Of a DNA stretch of 64,000 bases, positions 53,651-64,000 are shown one piece after another. Source of the stretch: Tritrichomonas musculus (Eukaryota; Parabasalia; Tritrichomonadida; Tritrichomonadidae); contig JAPFFF010000008.1 of NCBI GenBank assembly GCA_039105265.1, positions 4,154,001 to 4,218,000 on the forward strand, written 5' to 3'. Under the pieces are notes generated by a model. That model did no database searches. It had not been told where the DNA came from and saw only the letters and a program-made list of their open reading frames with translations. The position numbers were made by a program, and so were the translations under genes. The stretch's first letter is position 1. Every line of letters begins with the position of its first letter.

Positions 53651-53707
53651 CTTTCTCAATTGGTCTCTCAAATCATTTTATTATTTATTAATTTTTATTT
53701 TATCTTT

Positions 53708-55203
53708 TTAATTGTAAATAATTGCATCATCCTGCGCTATTTTCGCACCTGGAAGAAAGAAGAAAGAAATATCTTTAGAAACATTAATGAATGTAAAATG
53801 GCTTAATGCAATTTCCTTTGCATTTGGGAATGAAGCAAGAATCATTTTAATAGAATCTTCAAAGCAGTATGATTTCATCATCAATTTTTCACCCAAGAAC
53901 TCAAAAGAAAAAATATTTAGAGAACCTCCAAAAGAGCTTTCATCAATTATTGTCACTTTTTCAGGAATTTGAATATTACGAACATTTGTGAATGAAAAAG
54001 CACAAGTTCCAAAATCAATGGATTTGCTTTTCATAAATGTAAAAATCTTTCAAACTTGAATTAGATTTTGGTAACACTTGCAGGAATGAATATTTTTTCT
54101 ATATCTATTTCTGTGAATGATTCTTCATCAATCAAGTCCAATTTAGAATCTTCAGAAATATTGACTTCTTTAAGACTTTCACATAACTGGAATGCTTTTT
54201 CACAAATAGTGACAACATTTGGTGGAATAGTTATGCTTTTGATAATTGTTTTACTAAATGATGATTTTCCAATTTCAGTAAGTTCTTTACTCATTGACAT
54301 ATCAACCATTTTCAACTTTTTGCATTCATAAAAAGCACAATTACCAATTTTTTGAACTTTTGAAGGAATAAAAACTTTTTAAATAGAAGAATAAGAAAAT
54401 GAATAATCACCAATGAAATTTAATTGAGAATCTAAAGGAATTTCAATACTTTCTAAATCATAACATTCAGAAAAGGCATTTTCACATATTTGAGTGACAC
54501 TCGATGGTAATGAAATACTTTTAATCGATGATAAAAAAAATGCAAATTTATCAATGATTTTTAATTGTGAATTTGATTCAAAAGTGACTGTTTTAAGTTT
54601 ACGACAATGTGAAAAAGCATGTGATGAAATATGCTTTACACTTGAAGGAATATTTATATTTTCAATATCACGACAAGTAACAACAAGAACATCATAAAAA
54701 TCAAAATTTTCATTTGATTTATAAAGAAGAACTTTTTCATTGAATAAAGTGAATCTTTTGTTTTCAGATGGAATTGAAATCATATTCAATTTTTCACAAA
54801 AACTGAACCATCCTTCATTAACCCTATCAACTTTCCTTGGGAAATAAATTTCTTCAAGTGAATAAGAATGTGAGAAATCATAAGTTTGAATCAAGCAATT
54901 ATTTTCAATTTTTGAGCAATCAATTTTGGTCAATTTTTCAAGCCATGAAAGTGCAAAATGATTGATCTCTGTGATGTAGAAAGGGAGAGTAATTTCTTTG
55001 ATGTCACGAGGTACAAAATAAAGTACATCAAAATTGTCACTTTTTTCAGATGATTTTCCAAGAATGAACTTTTCTTTGGTCAGACAAAAATTTTTGTTTT
55101 GAATCGGAATTTCAATGTCTGTCAATTTTGGAGTCCCACAACACCAACCAACATTCAATTCTTCAATTAGAGGTGGAAAAACAATTTTCTCAATTGATGA
55201 CAA
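53708..55203 (-). pseudogene. BspA-like LRR gene, interrupted and truncated at its N-terminus
   Basis: Bottom-strand LRR_5 repeats run from 55203 downwards (IEKIVFPPLIEEL, PSSVKHISSHAFSHCRKL, PSSVTQICENAFSECYDL). An in-frame TAA at 54379-54381 is followed by further repeats in the same frame (KVFIPSKVQKIGNCAFYEC) to 54061. After another stop and a frame change, more repeats run from 54034 to 53708. The first LRR unit begins immediately beside the HECT duplicate at about 55204-55239, so the N-terminal part was lost at that junction. Some segments (KFTLFNEKVLLYKSNEN) resemble the island-like inserts of the right-hand LRR gene at 61283, so the two may be paralogues. Confidence 0.75.
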
Positions 55204-55238
55204 ATATACGAAAACACACTAAATAATTCATTATCAAT

Positions 55239-55419
55239 AAATCATTTTTAATCACAATAGAATCAACACCATTAATTTTTTCCTCCAAATTTGAAGCTAA
55301 GTCTTTAACAGAGTTAGATTTAGATGGAATTGATCTCATTGCAAATTCAAAAATTGAGAGGGATCGTTTAATATTTGTTTCATTCAAAAGCAATTTTGCA
55401 TTATTTTGAATTTGCATTA
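55239..55419 (-). pseudogene. Partial HECT ligase duplicate, downstream piece
   Basis: Near-identical to 32884-33064 of the HECT gene. It is separated from the rest of the duplicate by the 55420-58835 element. The left junction at about 55239 leads straight into the bottom-strand BspA-like relic. Confidence 0.9.
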
Positions 55420-58400
55420 CAGTAGTGTTTTTAATATGGTAACGGCATTTAAAGTGGTAAGGCTTTTTTTTAGAAAAAAAAATTCAAAAATACAAAATTT
55501 AATTTTTTTCAACATAAAACAGAGTTTATTTAAATTAAATTATATAATAATATTTACCATTATTTATATGATATTAATCACAAGGTTGTGTATCTATCTG
55601 TCTCAAATCACCAAAGTTTTTCGTCAACCAATTTAAAAAGTTAAAATCAAATTACTTCATTACCTTTTTAAAATTTTTGATATTTTCTTATATAATTAGT
55701 TTAGCATCTATTCATCATTCATAAATTGTTCATCATTTAATTATAAATGATATATACTTTCTTTTGAACAATAAAAATTATTTAAAAAATGTAACCATTT
55801 TCATAAGTGTTTATACAAAATAAAAAATTCTTATGAGTGCTTTTGATTATTTCCTTAAATCCTTTTTATATTTGATTGTATATTAGAAGAATTTTATTAT
55901 TTTACTATACTATTTACTTTTAACTCAAGCATAATGCTTTTTATACAGTTATGTATAAAACATTGAAGCAGTATAAAAAGTGGAAGCACTTTTTTAAAAA
56001 ATTTTCAAAATTTTTTTTCAAAAATCAATTTTTTTCTCATCATATATTAAAGTTATCCAAAAGTAAAATATACCAAAATGCTAAGCGTTTAATACTTTTT
56101 ATAAATAACTATGACATTTTTATATTAGACTAAAGTCAGAGAATTTTTCGAATGAAGAAGAAGAGAAAATATAATGCATTTTATTAGTAGCACTGTGCAT
56201 TATTTCAAAATTAAATTGGATATATCGATTCTATATATACTACCACATAATAAATAAAAATAAAACTATAGCCATTATTATTAACATTTATGATAAAAAT
56301 AGAAATTTATTTTTTTTTAAGGCCGTTTAAATTTTATGAAAATTTAAAATTGTTGAAATTCTTGTTTTGAAGAGTAATTTAGTTAAATTAGTTTTTCACT
56401 GAAATAAAACATTCTAATAACTAAGTTAAGATTATATCAAACCTTGATCATATTCATTATTTATTTATTTATATTTATAAAATAATCAATAAATGAATAT
56501 GATGAAAAATTTAATTATTTACAACAAAAATATCATTTTTGTGTTACGATAAACGTGAGAATATAATTAGCATATGTCACAAATATATTACCCTAATTAT
56601 TACATTTTGAATCTAATTATATCTTTAGATGAGTCGGATTTGATGACAAATAAGAGAAATTGACAAAATGAAATAAAAATTCATTTTCAAGTAAAAAAAA
56701 AACTAATTTAATAGGATTATATCATTATTTATTGATTTAAAAGTATTGTAATTTATATAATATTCATTTATTAGTTAAAATGAATGATCAATTCTGATCA
56801 TTTACTTATTGTGAATTTATATAAATAAAACCTAAATGTACAATAAAAATAATCATACAAAGCCTTTGATAATATAATATCAAAAAAAATATAGAAATAC
56901 TTTTTTTTAATACACCATATTCGTTTATAAATCACAGACGTTTATTTTATCGATTTCAAGAATACGATAGTATCTTGGTACATAATTCATATACAACATG
57001 TTTTATTCATTTATAACGTGTGATTTATAGATTTAATTATTTTTTTTAGTCAAACATAAAAGTGTAATGATTGAAAAAGAAGATATTTACTTTTCTAATT
57101 TTGAAATTAGCATTCTGCTTAAAAAAAGCAAAATAGAATAGGGGATTCTTGTAGTAATGATCTTCATGAATATATATAGAAACATTTATTTAAGTTAAAT
57201 CCAACTAGAAATCATTTTTATCAGACTTTCAACAATTTTAAATTTTCATAAAATTTAAACGGCCTTAAAAAAAAATAAATTTCTATTTTTATCATAAATG
57301 TTAATAATAATGGCTATAGTTTTATTTTTATTTATTATGTGGTAGTATATATAGAATCGATATATCCAATTTAATTTTGAAATAATGCACAGTGCTACTA
57401 ATAAAATGCATTATATTTTCTCTTCTTCTTCATTCGAAAAATTCTCTGACTTTAGTCTAATATAAAAATGTCATAGTTATTTATAAAAAGTATTAAACGC
57501 TTAGCATTTTGGTATATTTTACTTTTGGATAACTTTAATATATGATGAGAAAAAAATTGATTTTTGAAAAAAAATTTTGAAAATTTTTTAAAAAAGTGCT
57601 TCCACTTTTTATACTGCTTCAATGTTTTATACATAACTGTAGGTCAAATGAATATGCTTTGAATGGCTCAAATTAAATTGAATTATAACCTAAATTAGAA
57701 GATTGATCAATTTATCTTTATTATATAAATATATAGTTTATTGCGCTGTATTATTAAAATAATAACATAAAAGTAATAATCTATACTAGAAGTTTCCTAT
57801 TCTTATAATGACCTCAAAAACTGAAAAATACATAGTTGTAAGCAAAAAAAATTCATAATTTTTCTCTTTCTCACCAAAAAGAATCAAAAGGATGTAATAT
57901 CGAATTTTAGTTCGATATTATATCAATTCAATGATTTTGATAATAAAAAACGATGAATTATCTAATGATTATAATATGATTATTTTTTCTTTAAAAATCG
58001 AATTTGAAAAAGTATCAATGAAATTTATTAATGAAATAAATATGTATATAAAATGCTGAAACATAAGAGATAAGAATTGTCTAAAAAAACAAAATTTGAA
58101 TATTTGTTTTGCTGTTCGTTTATAATTTTTGGACGTTTATCAATTGATGAAGATAAACCATTATCTTGTGCAAAACATATTATCTTATTGCATTATATCA
58201 ATATATAAATATGTTTTAATAGTTTTTAACTAATTTTTAATTTGTAATTTCAGTAATCTGTTATGTTGTCGGGATAAAGATAGCACAAAATTGAAAGATG
58301 ATGAAAAAGTTCTCTCAATAAGTCTCAGAATGAAAATCAACTCTGACTTCTAATAAGTTAAATACATCTTTAAATGCAAATATGTTTTTATAAATATTAT

Positions 58401-58835
58401 TTATAAATAACAGCATTTTATAGATAAATGAATCAATTCTTTATCATGAAAAGTAAACGGTCACCAAAAAATCAAAGATATACTCGTTTTTATAGTCAAT
58501 AATTTTATTTTTACAAATTTAATTAATAATTATTAATATTCTCATAATATATAATATGTTTATTTTCTTAAATAAAATATTACTTTGATGTAAATGTCTA
58601 TAGTCATGCTTTAATTTTTTTCATTGATTGACGAAAAACTTTGGTGATTTGAGACAGATAGATACACAACCTTGTGATTAATATCATATAAATAATGTTA
58701 AATATTATTATATAATTTAATCTAAATAAACTCTGTTTTATGTTGAAAAAAATTAAATTTTGTATTTTTAAATTTTTTTTTCTAAAAAAAAGCGTTACCA
58801 CTTTAAATGCCGTTACCATATTAAAAACACTACTG
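55420..58835. mobile_element. TA-flanked CAG-ended DNA transposon (pogo/Tc1-mariner type) inside the HECT duplicate
   Basis: TIRs of about 212 bp (55420-55632 and 58624-58835) begin CAGTAGTGTTTTTAATATGG. The HECT sequence GCATTATAATTGG is split so that TA is duplicated (55418-55419, 58836-58837). This makes the pre-insertion site exactly readable from the intact gene at about 33060. The arms differ at only a few positions. There is no transposase frame. CAG-starting ends with TA duplication fit the pogo/Tigger branch. A second element with the same style is nested at 55946-57639. Confidence 0.88.
55946..57639. mobile_element. Nested TA-flanked CAG-ended element with 413-bp arms
   Basis: The arms 55946-56358 and 57227-57639 are inverted and look identical, starting CAGTTATGTATAAAACATTG. 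TA flanks lie at 55944-55945 and 57640-57641. Each arm contains the same 60-codon lysine/phenylalanine-rich frame (55951-56133 and its mirror), probably not a gene. The 868-bp centre is AT-rich and non-coding. It inserted after the outer element. Confidence 0.85.
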
Positions 58836-61148
58836 TATAATTGGTAGAAAAGAATAAAATGATGTAATAAGAATACTTTGTATGATTTCTTTATATTTTA
58901 TACAATTTTGGTCTATTTTGTTATCATTCAAAAAGTCAGATTGAATTAGAAATTCATGAAGTTTGAGAATGTTATCAATTTCTTTATCATTCAATTTAAA
59001 ATTTTTATTCTCAAGTAAAACACAATATTTCATATATTTTTTCTTTTCAACTTTCTTATTATCGAAATTATTTAATTTAATTGGAAAACTATTGAGTAAA
59101 TTTGATTCAAATGATATAAACAAACCAATTGTAATCATCAAACATTCTTCTTTTTTTTCAATTTCATTAATTTTATTTGTTAAAATATCATGAATTACTT
59201 CAAGTAAATTAACATTATTTTCATTATAAAGGAGCCTTATGAAGAATACCATAAATGACGCAACTTTTTGATGAGATTCATGTTCATACGAATCATTGAT
59301 AAATAAACAGCCTTTATTCACAAAAGTTTGACCAATTCCTTTAAGTATCTTCAGAATAAAATCTTGATGTTTTTGATTTTTTTCTTTCTCATTACTTATT
59401 AAAAATTCAGCCCAATAAAAAGAACAATAAACAATTCTTGCAGAATCATTCATATTATTAATAATCGATAAAACAAATTTTTCATCAAAAATTTTACAAT
59501 TTTCACTAACTTGAGTAAATTGAATTAAAGCAGGAATGCTTATTAATATAAAAGATATGCTATCTAGATCGATTTCTTTGTCTGTCACAAGTGAAACTAT
59601 TTTATTAATAAGTTCATCGTCTTCTATTTGAAGAGATAACATAATTAAAATGTAGACTAAAATATTATTTATCATTTTTTTGAAAAATGATTTATTATTT
59701 TTATTTTCATTTAGCATATCAAATAAAACATGATACATTTGAATTGTTGATTCATTCTTTTTAAGATGTGAAATTGTATTTACAATAAAGTATGGCTGTG
59801 TGATCATTGAAATTGATGGTTGTGTGTAAATATTTTTTGTTATTTTGTAAACTAGTAAACATAATAAATTTTTATAATCTTCAATTTCATGTTGTTTAGC
59901 GCCTAAGCAATCATCAATTGGCGGATTTGAGATAAAACAACAAGAAAATATTGCTTTTGATGATTCAAATATTTTATTTTGGTCAAAAAATGATAATAAA
60001 TAAACCAATGATTGCTTTGAAATTGACAGTCTTTTAGTTCGAATATTAATAAGTTTATTTATATTTGAAAGTGGAATTTTTGATGTAACGAAAGAAAGTA
60101 TTGATTTAGATGCTTCTTCTAGAGATTCATTTTCTACATCTTCTTTTTCTTTAAAATGCAAAATTGAATCTGAATAAAGCAATAATTTACATTTTTGATT
60201 TACATTTTTAAGTAAAGTGTCAAAGTTAGATTCAGAATCATTTTTACTTTTGTTTGATTTTGATTTCAAATATTCATAAAACAATGTATTTCTTAAAGAG
60301 TAAATTTTTCTCCATAAAGAAAGAAGAAAACTTGGAAATTCAATACTATTAATATCGTCTATTTTTGTTACGTTTATAACTTTCGTTAAATCAAGACAGG
60401 TTGTGATTAAACCAAGTTGCTTAAATAAACAAGCTGCAAACAAATGTTCACTTTCAAGAATAAATTGAGTAGAATTATTTAATTTTATTCTATTTTTTTG
60501 TGCTGTTTTTTTATAAAGAAAATCCAAAAACCTTTTTGCATATGTTTTTGTTTGATCATCTTTTATTGAAATTATATCATTCAAAAATTACTTTTTAATT
60601 TTAATATCATAATGAGATTCTTCTTGTGAATCGTAACTGATTCCCCTTGAAATTCCTCTTGAAATTTTTCTTTCATTTATACTTTCGTTTGATATATTTG
60701 ATTCGTAGTTATCAATATCTTCTGATTTAATTCCTTGAATAATATTATCATTTAAAATTAATTTGAAATCTTTTTCTGCTTTTTTCAATTTAGTTGATTT
60801 ATTAGCTCTCGAAAAGGCATTCATTAATGTAACAATATACATACCATATAATGAAAAATAATGATCCGGATTCCAAAAAGGATTACATGGTTTAACACCT
60901 GTCAAAATCAATTTGAAACCCCAAAGCTTTTCTTTATTTTTTGCGATTCTTTGATGTTTCTTCCAATCTTGATTCTAATTTTATTAGATGTAATTTCATA
61001 ATATCGGTTTAATGTTTCATCATCTATTTGAAAAATGTGAACAAGCTTGTCATCAAATATAAAAATAGAATCTGAATGATGAATTTTAGATTCGTGTGAA
61101 ATTTGGACATAAATCGTTTTAATTTTTTCACCAAATACAAAAGTGCCT
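58836..61148 (-). pseudogene. Partial HECT ligase duplicate, main piece
   Basis: Corresponds to about 33065-35378 of the HECT gene at roughly 99 percent identity by eye. The 584-codon frame 58830-60584 differs from the parent at only a few residues (DLTKV for DLSKV, VENES for VDNES, SNINK for SDINK). A CAA-to-TAA change near 60588 and a shortened poly-T run near 60940 break the frame. The copy lacks both the SPRY-HECT end and the N-terminus, so it has no catalytic domain. The right junction at 61148 is abrupt and is followed by the BspA-like gene. Confidence 0.9.
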
Positions 61149-61282
61149 GAATTCGTATTTTATTCATCTTTACAAAGCCAAAAGATCCTTTTTGGAATTC
61201 TGACTCTATGAATTTTACGATGCTGATGTTTACTGATTCCGTTTACATCAACTATATAATAAATAGAATTTATAATGATTAA

Positions 61283-64000
61283 TATATTATAAAAGAATGC
61301 TTTTTCAAACGAATTTCATCATGTGCTTTTGCATTTTCAAAAATTGAATATATCATGATTCCGAAACAAGTGACAGAAATTGGTTCGTTTGTTTTTAGCA
61401 ATTGCAAAGAGTTACAAAAAGTCGAATTTGAAGAAAATTCAGATCTTAAAATAATCGGCGAATATGCTTTTGGCTGCACATCGATCGAAAGCATCACTAT
61501 TCCAAAACACATCACGAAAATTTCAGAAGGAACTTTCTTTAATTGCGAAAAGTTTCAAGAAATTAATTTTCATGATGATTGCGAACTTAAAATAATTGAT
61601 ACACGTTCATTTGGATTTACTATTCCTGCAAGTTTTGTTGAACTCAAAGACAAATGGTTGAAGTATGTAAATTCTGAAGATTTTGATGTCAAAATCAATG
61701 AAAAAAACAAGCAATTCAAATATTTTGAAGATAAAATAATCGTTGGCAAAACTAACCCAGAAAGTGAAGAATATGAAAATCTTGTTTTTGCTCGTATATC
61801 CATTGAAAATTTGAAAATTCCTCCATTTATCAAAAGAATTGCTCCATTTGCATTTTCTGAATGCAAAAAGCTTGAATCAATTTCAGATCATAATTTACCT
61901 GAATTCATAATTGAAAAGAAAGCCTTCATTTTATCTTCGTTGAATACCATTAAATTGTGTTCAAGCAAAGTTCAAATGACGGAAGGATCATTGATTGGTG
62001 CACTCAATTTAGAAAATGTTGATATTTCAGATCATAATCCACTAATTATGTATCACAATGATGACTCAATCATCATTAAAACTGATCCAGAAGGTGACCA
62101 ATATGATGATCTTATTTGGGCCCGTAAAGATATTATCGTTACTACAATTCCATCATTTATAAAGCGAATTGGAAGAGCTTCTTTTGCAAAATCAACACTT
62201 GAATTAATCGTTATTCCATCTAGTGTTACAGAAATATGCAAATCCGCATTTTATGAATGTAAAAGACTTGAAAAAGTTGAATTTGAGTCGAATTCAAATT
62301 TGCAAATAATTGATGAATCAGCCTTTGAATATACAATGATTGAAACAATTGTAATACCAAAAAGTGTAACAAAAATATGTGAATCAGCATTTTTAGGATG
62401 CTTCCATCTAAAACTAATTTATATTGAAGATGATTCAAAACTTTGTGAAATTAAAGATAGCGCATTCGCTTTAACTGATATTAAAACTATCTCAATTCCT
62501 TCTGGAGTAAAAGTGCTATCACCAAGAGCATTTAGAAAGTGCAATGAATTGGAAACAATCATCTTTAATAATGAAAAAATAGATTTGAAATCAATCAAGT
62601 TTGATGATTGCAATGCAACCTTACAAATCAACAAGAATCCTGCCAATAAAAATGAATTGTTGATTGACAATCAAGATGAACAATGTCTTAATTACAATTT
62701 TGACGATACAACAGCTGTAGTTTCTCATTTCAATGACAAAGTTAGGCATGTTCGAGTTCCAAAGAGTGTTAAAAATGGTTCAAATGAATGCCTTATTACA
62801 GAAATATCTGATGGTGTCTTCCAAGAAGCATGGAACATAAGATCAATTAATTTTCCAAGTGATTCATTCCTTAGAAAAATTGGAATCCAATCATTTTATA
62901 AATCTTCAATTGTCTTTGTTTCAATTCCACCAAGTGTTGAAGAAATAAGTAAAGAAGCATTTTTATTGTGCTATGAACTTAAAAGAGTTACTTTTGCTCC
63001 AAATTCACAATTGAAAATAATTGGTGAAAAAGCGTTTGCTGCAACAAAAATTAGGAAATTCAAAGTTCCAAAACATGTCAGCGAAATAAAAGAAGGTACA
63101 TTTCGTAATTGTGAAAGACTCAAAGAATTTACATTTGAAACAGATTCAGAACTGAAAAAAATTTGTAAATACGTATTTTACAACACAGAAATTCTTATAA
63201 TTGAAATTCCAGCCAGTGTAGTCGAACTGGAAGAAGGATGGCTCTTTGGTTCAGATTTCGGTTTAACTATGGTTAATAAGAATAATCCAATATACAAGAA
63301 TATAGAACAAAAAAGATATATAGTTGGTAAAACAGATCCCCAAAGTGAAGAATATGATTTACTTGTTTCTGGATCGAGTTCAAATGACATTCCACCATTT
63401 GTCAAAAGGATTTGTGATTCTTCTTTTTCTGGATTATTGATTAATGAAATAAAAATTCCTCAACATGTTACAGAAATTGATAAATTTACATTTAGGTTTT
63501 GTCCTGGTTTGTCAAAAGTTGAATTTGCTGAAAATTCAGAACTTCGAATCATTGGAAGCAATGCGTTCGAGTTAACAAGAATCGAAACAATCGTTATTCC
63601 TCCACACGTTACAGAAATACAAAGCTTTGCTTTTTCAGGTTGTGGATTATTAAAGCAAGTAACATTTTCTGATGAATCAGAACTTAGAATTATCGATAAA
63701 GGTGCATTCGAATGCTGTTCAATTAAAAGAATAAAAATACCACAGGATGTTAAAGAAATACATGAGAATGTATTCGCAAAATGTGATTTGGAAGAAATTG
63801 AATTTTCAGATAATTCAGAGCTTGAAATAATTGAAGACACTGCATTTGAATATACTTTAATTCAATACATCGTAATTCAACCAACAGTAACAAAAATGAG
63901 TGAAAATTCTTTCCAAAACTGCAACAACCTCAGTGTGATTTTCATTGATGAAAATTCAGACTTAAAATCAATGAAATTAATTGATTGCAATGCAACATTT
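61283..64000 (+). CDS. BspA-like leucine-rich-repeat protein, runs off the right edge
   Basis: A single open frame runs from after a TAA at 61280-61282 to the window end (906 codons, no stop); the first ATG is at 61355. It is built of LRR_5 repeats of about 23-46 residues, with VTEIGSFVFSNCKEL, SVTEICKSAFYECKRL and KIIGEYAF patterns. These alternate with island segments such as KFKYFEDKIIVGKTNPESEEY and NPIYKNIEQKRYIVGKTDPQ. The repeats show ENSDLKII/ESNSNLQII spacers typical of Tritrichomonas-style surface LRRs. No signal peptide is seen at the start, and the frame begins mid-repeat about 135 bases after the HECT duplicate ends. The original N-terminus is therefore probably missing. The C-terminus, and any membrane anchor, lie outside the window. 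Confidence 0.8.

Noticed and set aside
55951-56133. The 60-codon frame in each 413-bp arm (also 57452-57634) as a gene
   Set aside because: Lys/Phe-rich translation of AT-rich arm DNA, mirrored by the arm structure, with no promoter or family.
1-64000. Retroelements, Polintons or other virus-derived genes
   Set aside because: No reverse transcriptase, integrase, capsid or protein-primed polymerase motifs were seen. All elements recognised are TIR DNA transposons.
1-64000. CRISPR arrays or bacterial operons
   Set aside because: Repeats are tandem microsatellites or TIRs without regular spacers, and gene structure is typical of a parabasalid nucleus.

Overview
The window looks like nuclear DNA of a trichomonad protist, most likely a Tritrichomonas foetus-like parabasalid. 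The evidence is a very AT-rich composition, long uninterrupted reading frames without obvious introns, TKL-type protein kinases, Sel1-repeat kinases, BspA-like leucine-rich-repeat (LRR_5) proteins, short 5' leaders with TCA-Y-W initiator-like motifs, and a heavy load of DNA transposon remnants with terminal inverted repeats (TIRs) and target-site duplications (TSDs). The assignment rests on gene content and style, not on a database match.

Layout. Positions 1-9,850 are a compact gene block: a TKL kinase with an ARM/HEAT-like tail (+), a DENN-domain protein (-) and a large protein ending in an RBR/IBR-like zinc-binding region (+). Positions 9,850-12,600 hold a CAAA microsatellite, a small GC-rich island, a mariner-type element with a second TIR element nested in it, and a short TTAA-flanked repeat. 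Positions 12,649-20,018 carry two related kinase-Sel1 genes (the first broken by frameshifts, the second intact), a BspA-like LRR gene and a surface-protein relic. Positions 20,265-23,825 contain a BspA relic and a decayed P-loop GTPase gene. Positions 24,604-26,798 are a Mutator-like long-TIR element with a TTAA element in its spacer. Positions 27,990-38,444 encode one very large SPRY/HECT ubiquitin ligase.

Positions 38,800-64,000 are accessory DNA. An actinin-like CH-domain gene with internal deletions runs into a BspA fragment and then into a coding fragment split by an 8-bp-TSD transposon. A nested run of small TIR elements follows (42.7-48.9 kb). Then comes a secreted or anchored trypsin-like serine protease gene sitting between inverted repeats, and an hAT-like element containing another TTAA-family copy. 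A recent partial duplicate of the HECT gene is split by a TA/CAG-type element that itself contains a second one. Divergent BspA-like genes flank this duplicate; the right one runs off the window.

How it fits together. The intact genes point to signalling (TKL kinases), membrane traffic (DENN, a Rab exchange-factor fold), ubiquitination (HECT, RBR-like) and the cell surface or secretion (BspA LRRs, protease). No operon-like logic is visible; genes have individual promoters. Insertions and segmental duplication dominate the right half. I saw no rRNA, confident tRNA, CRISPR array, retroelement, Polinton or viral gene.
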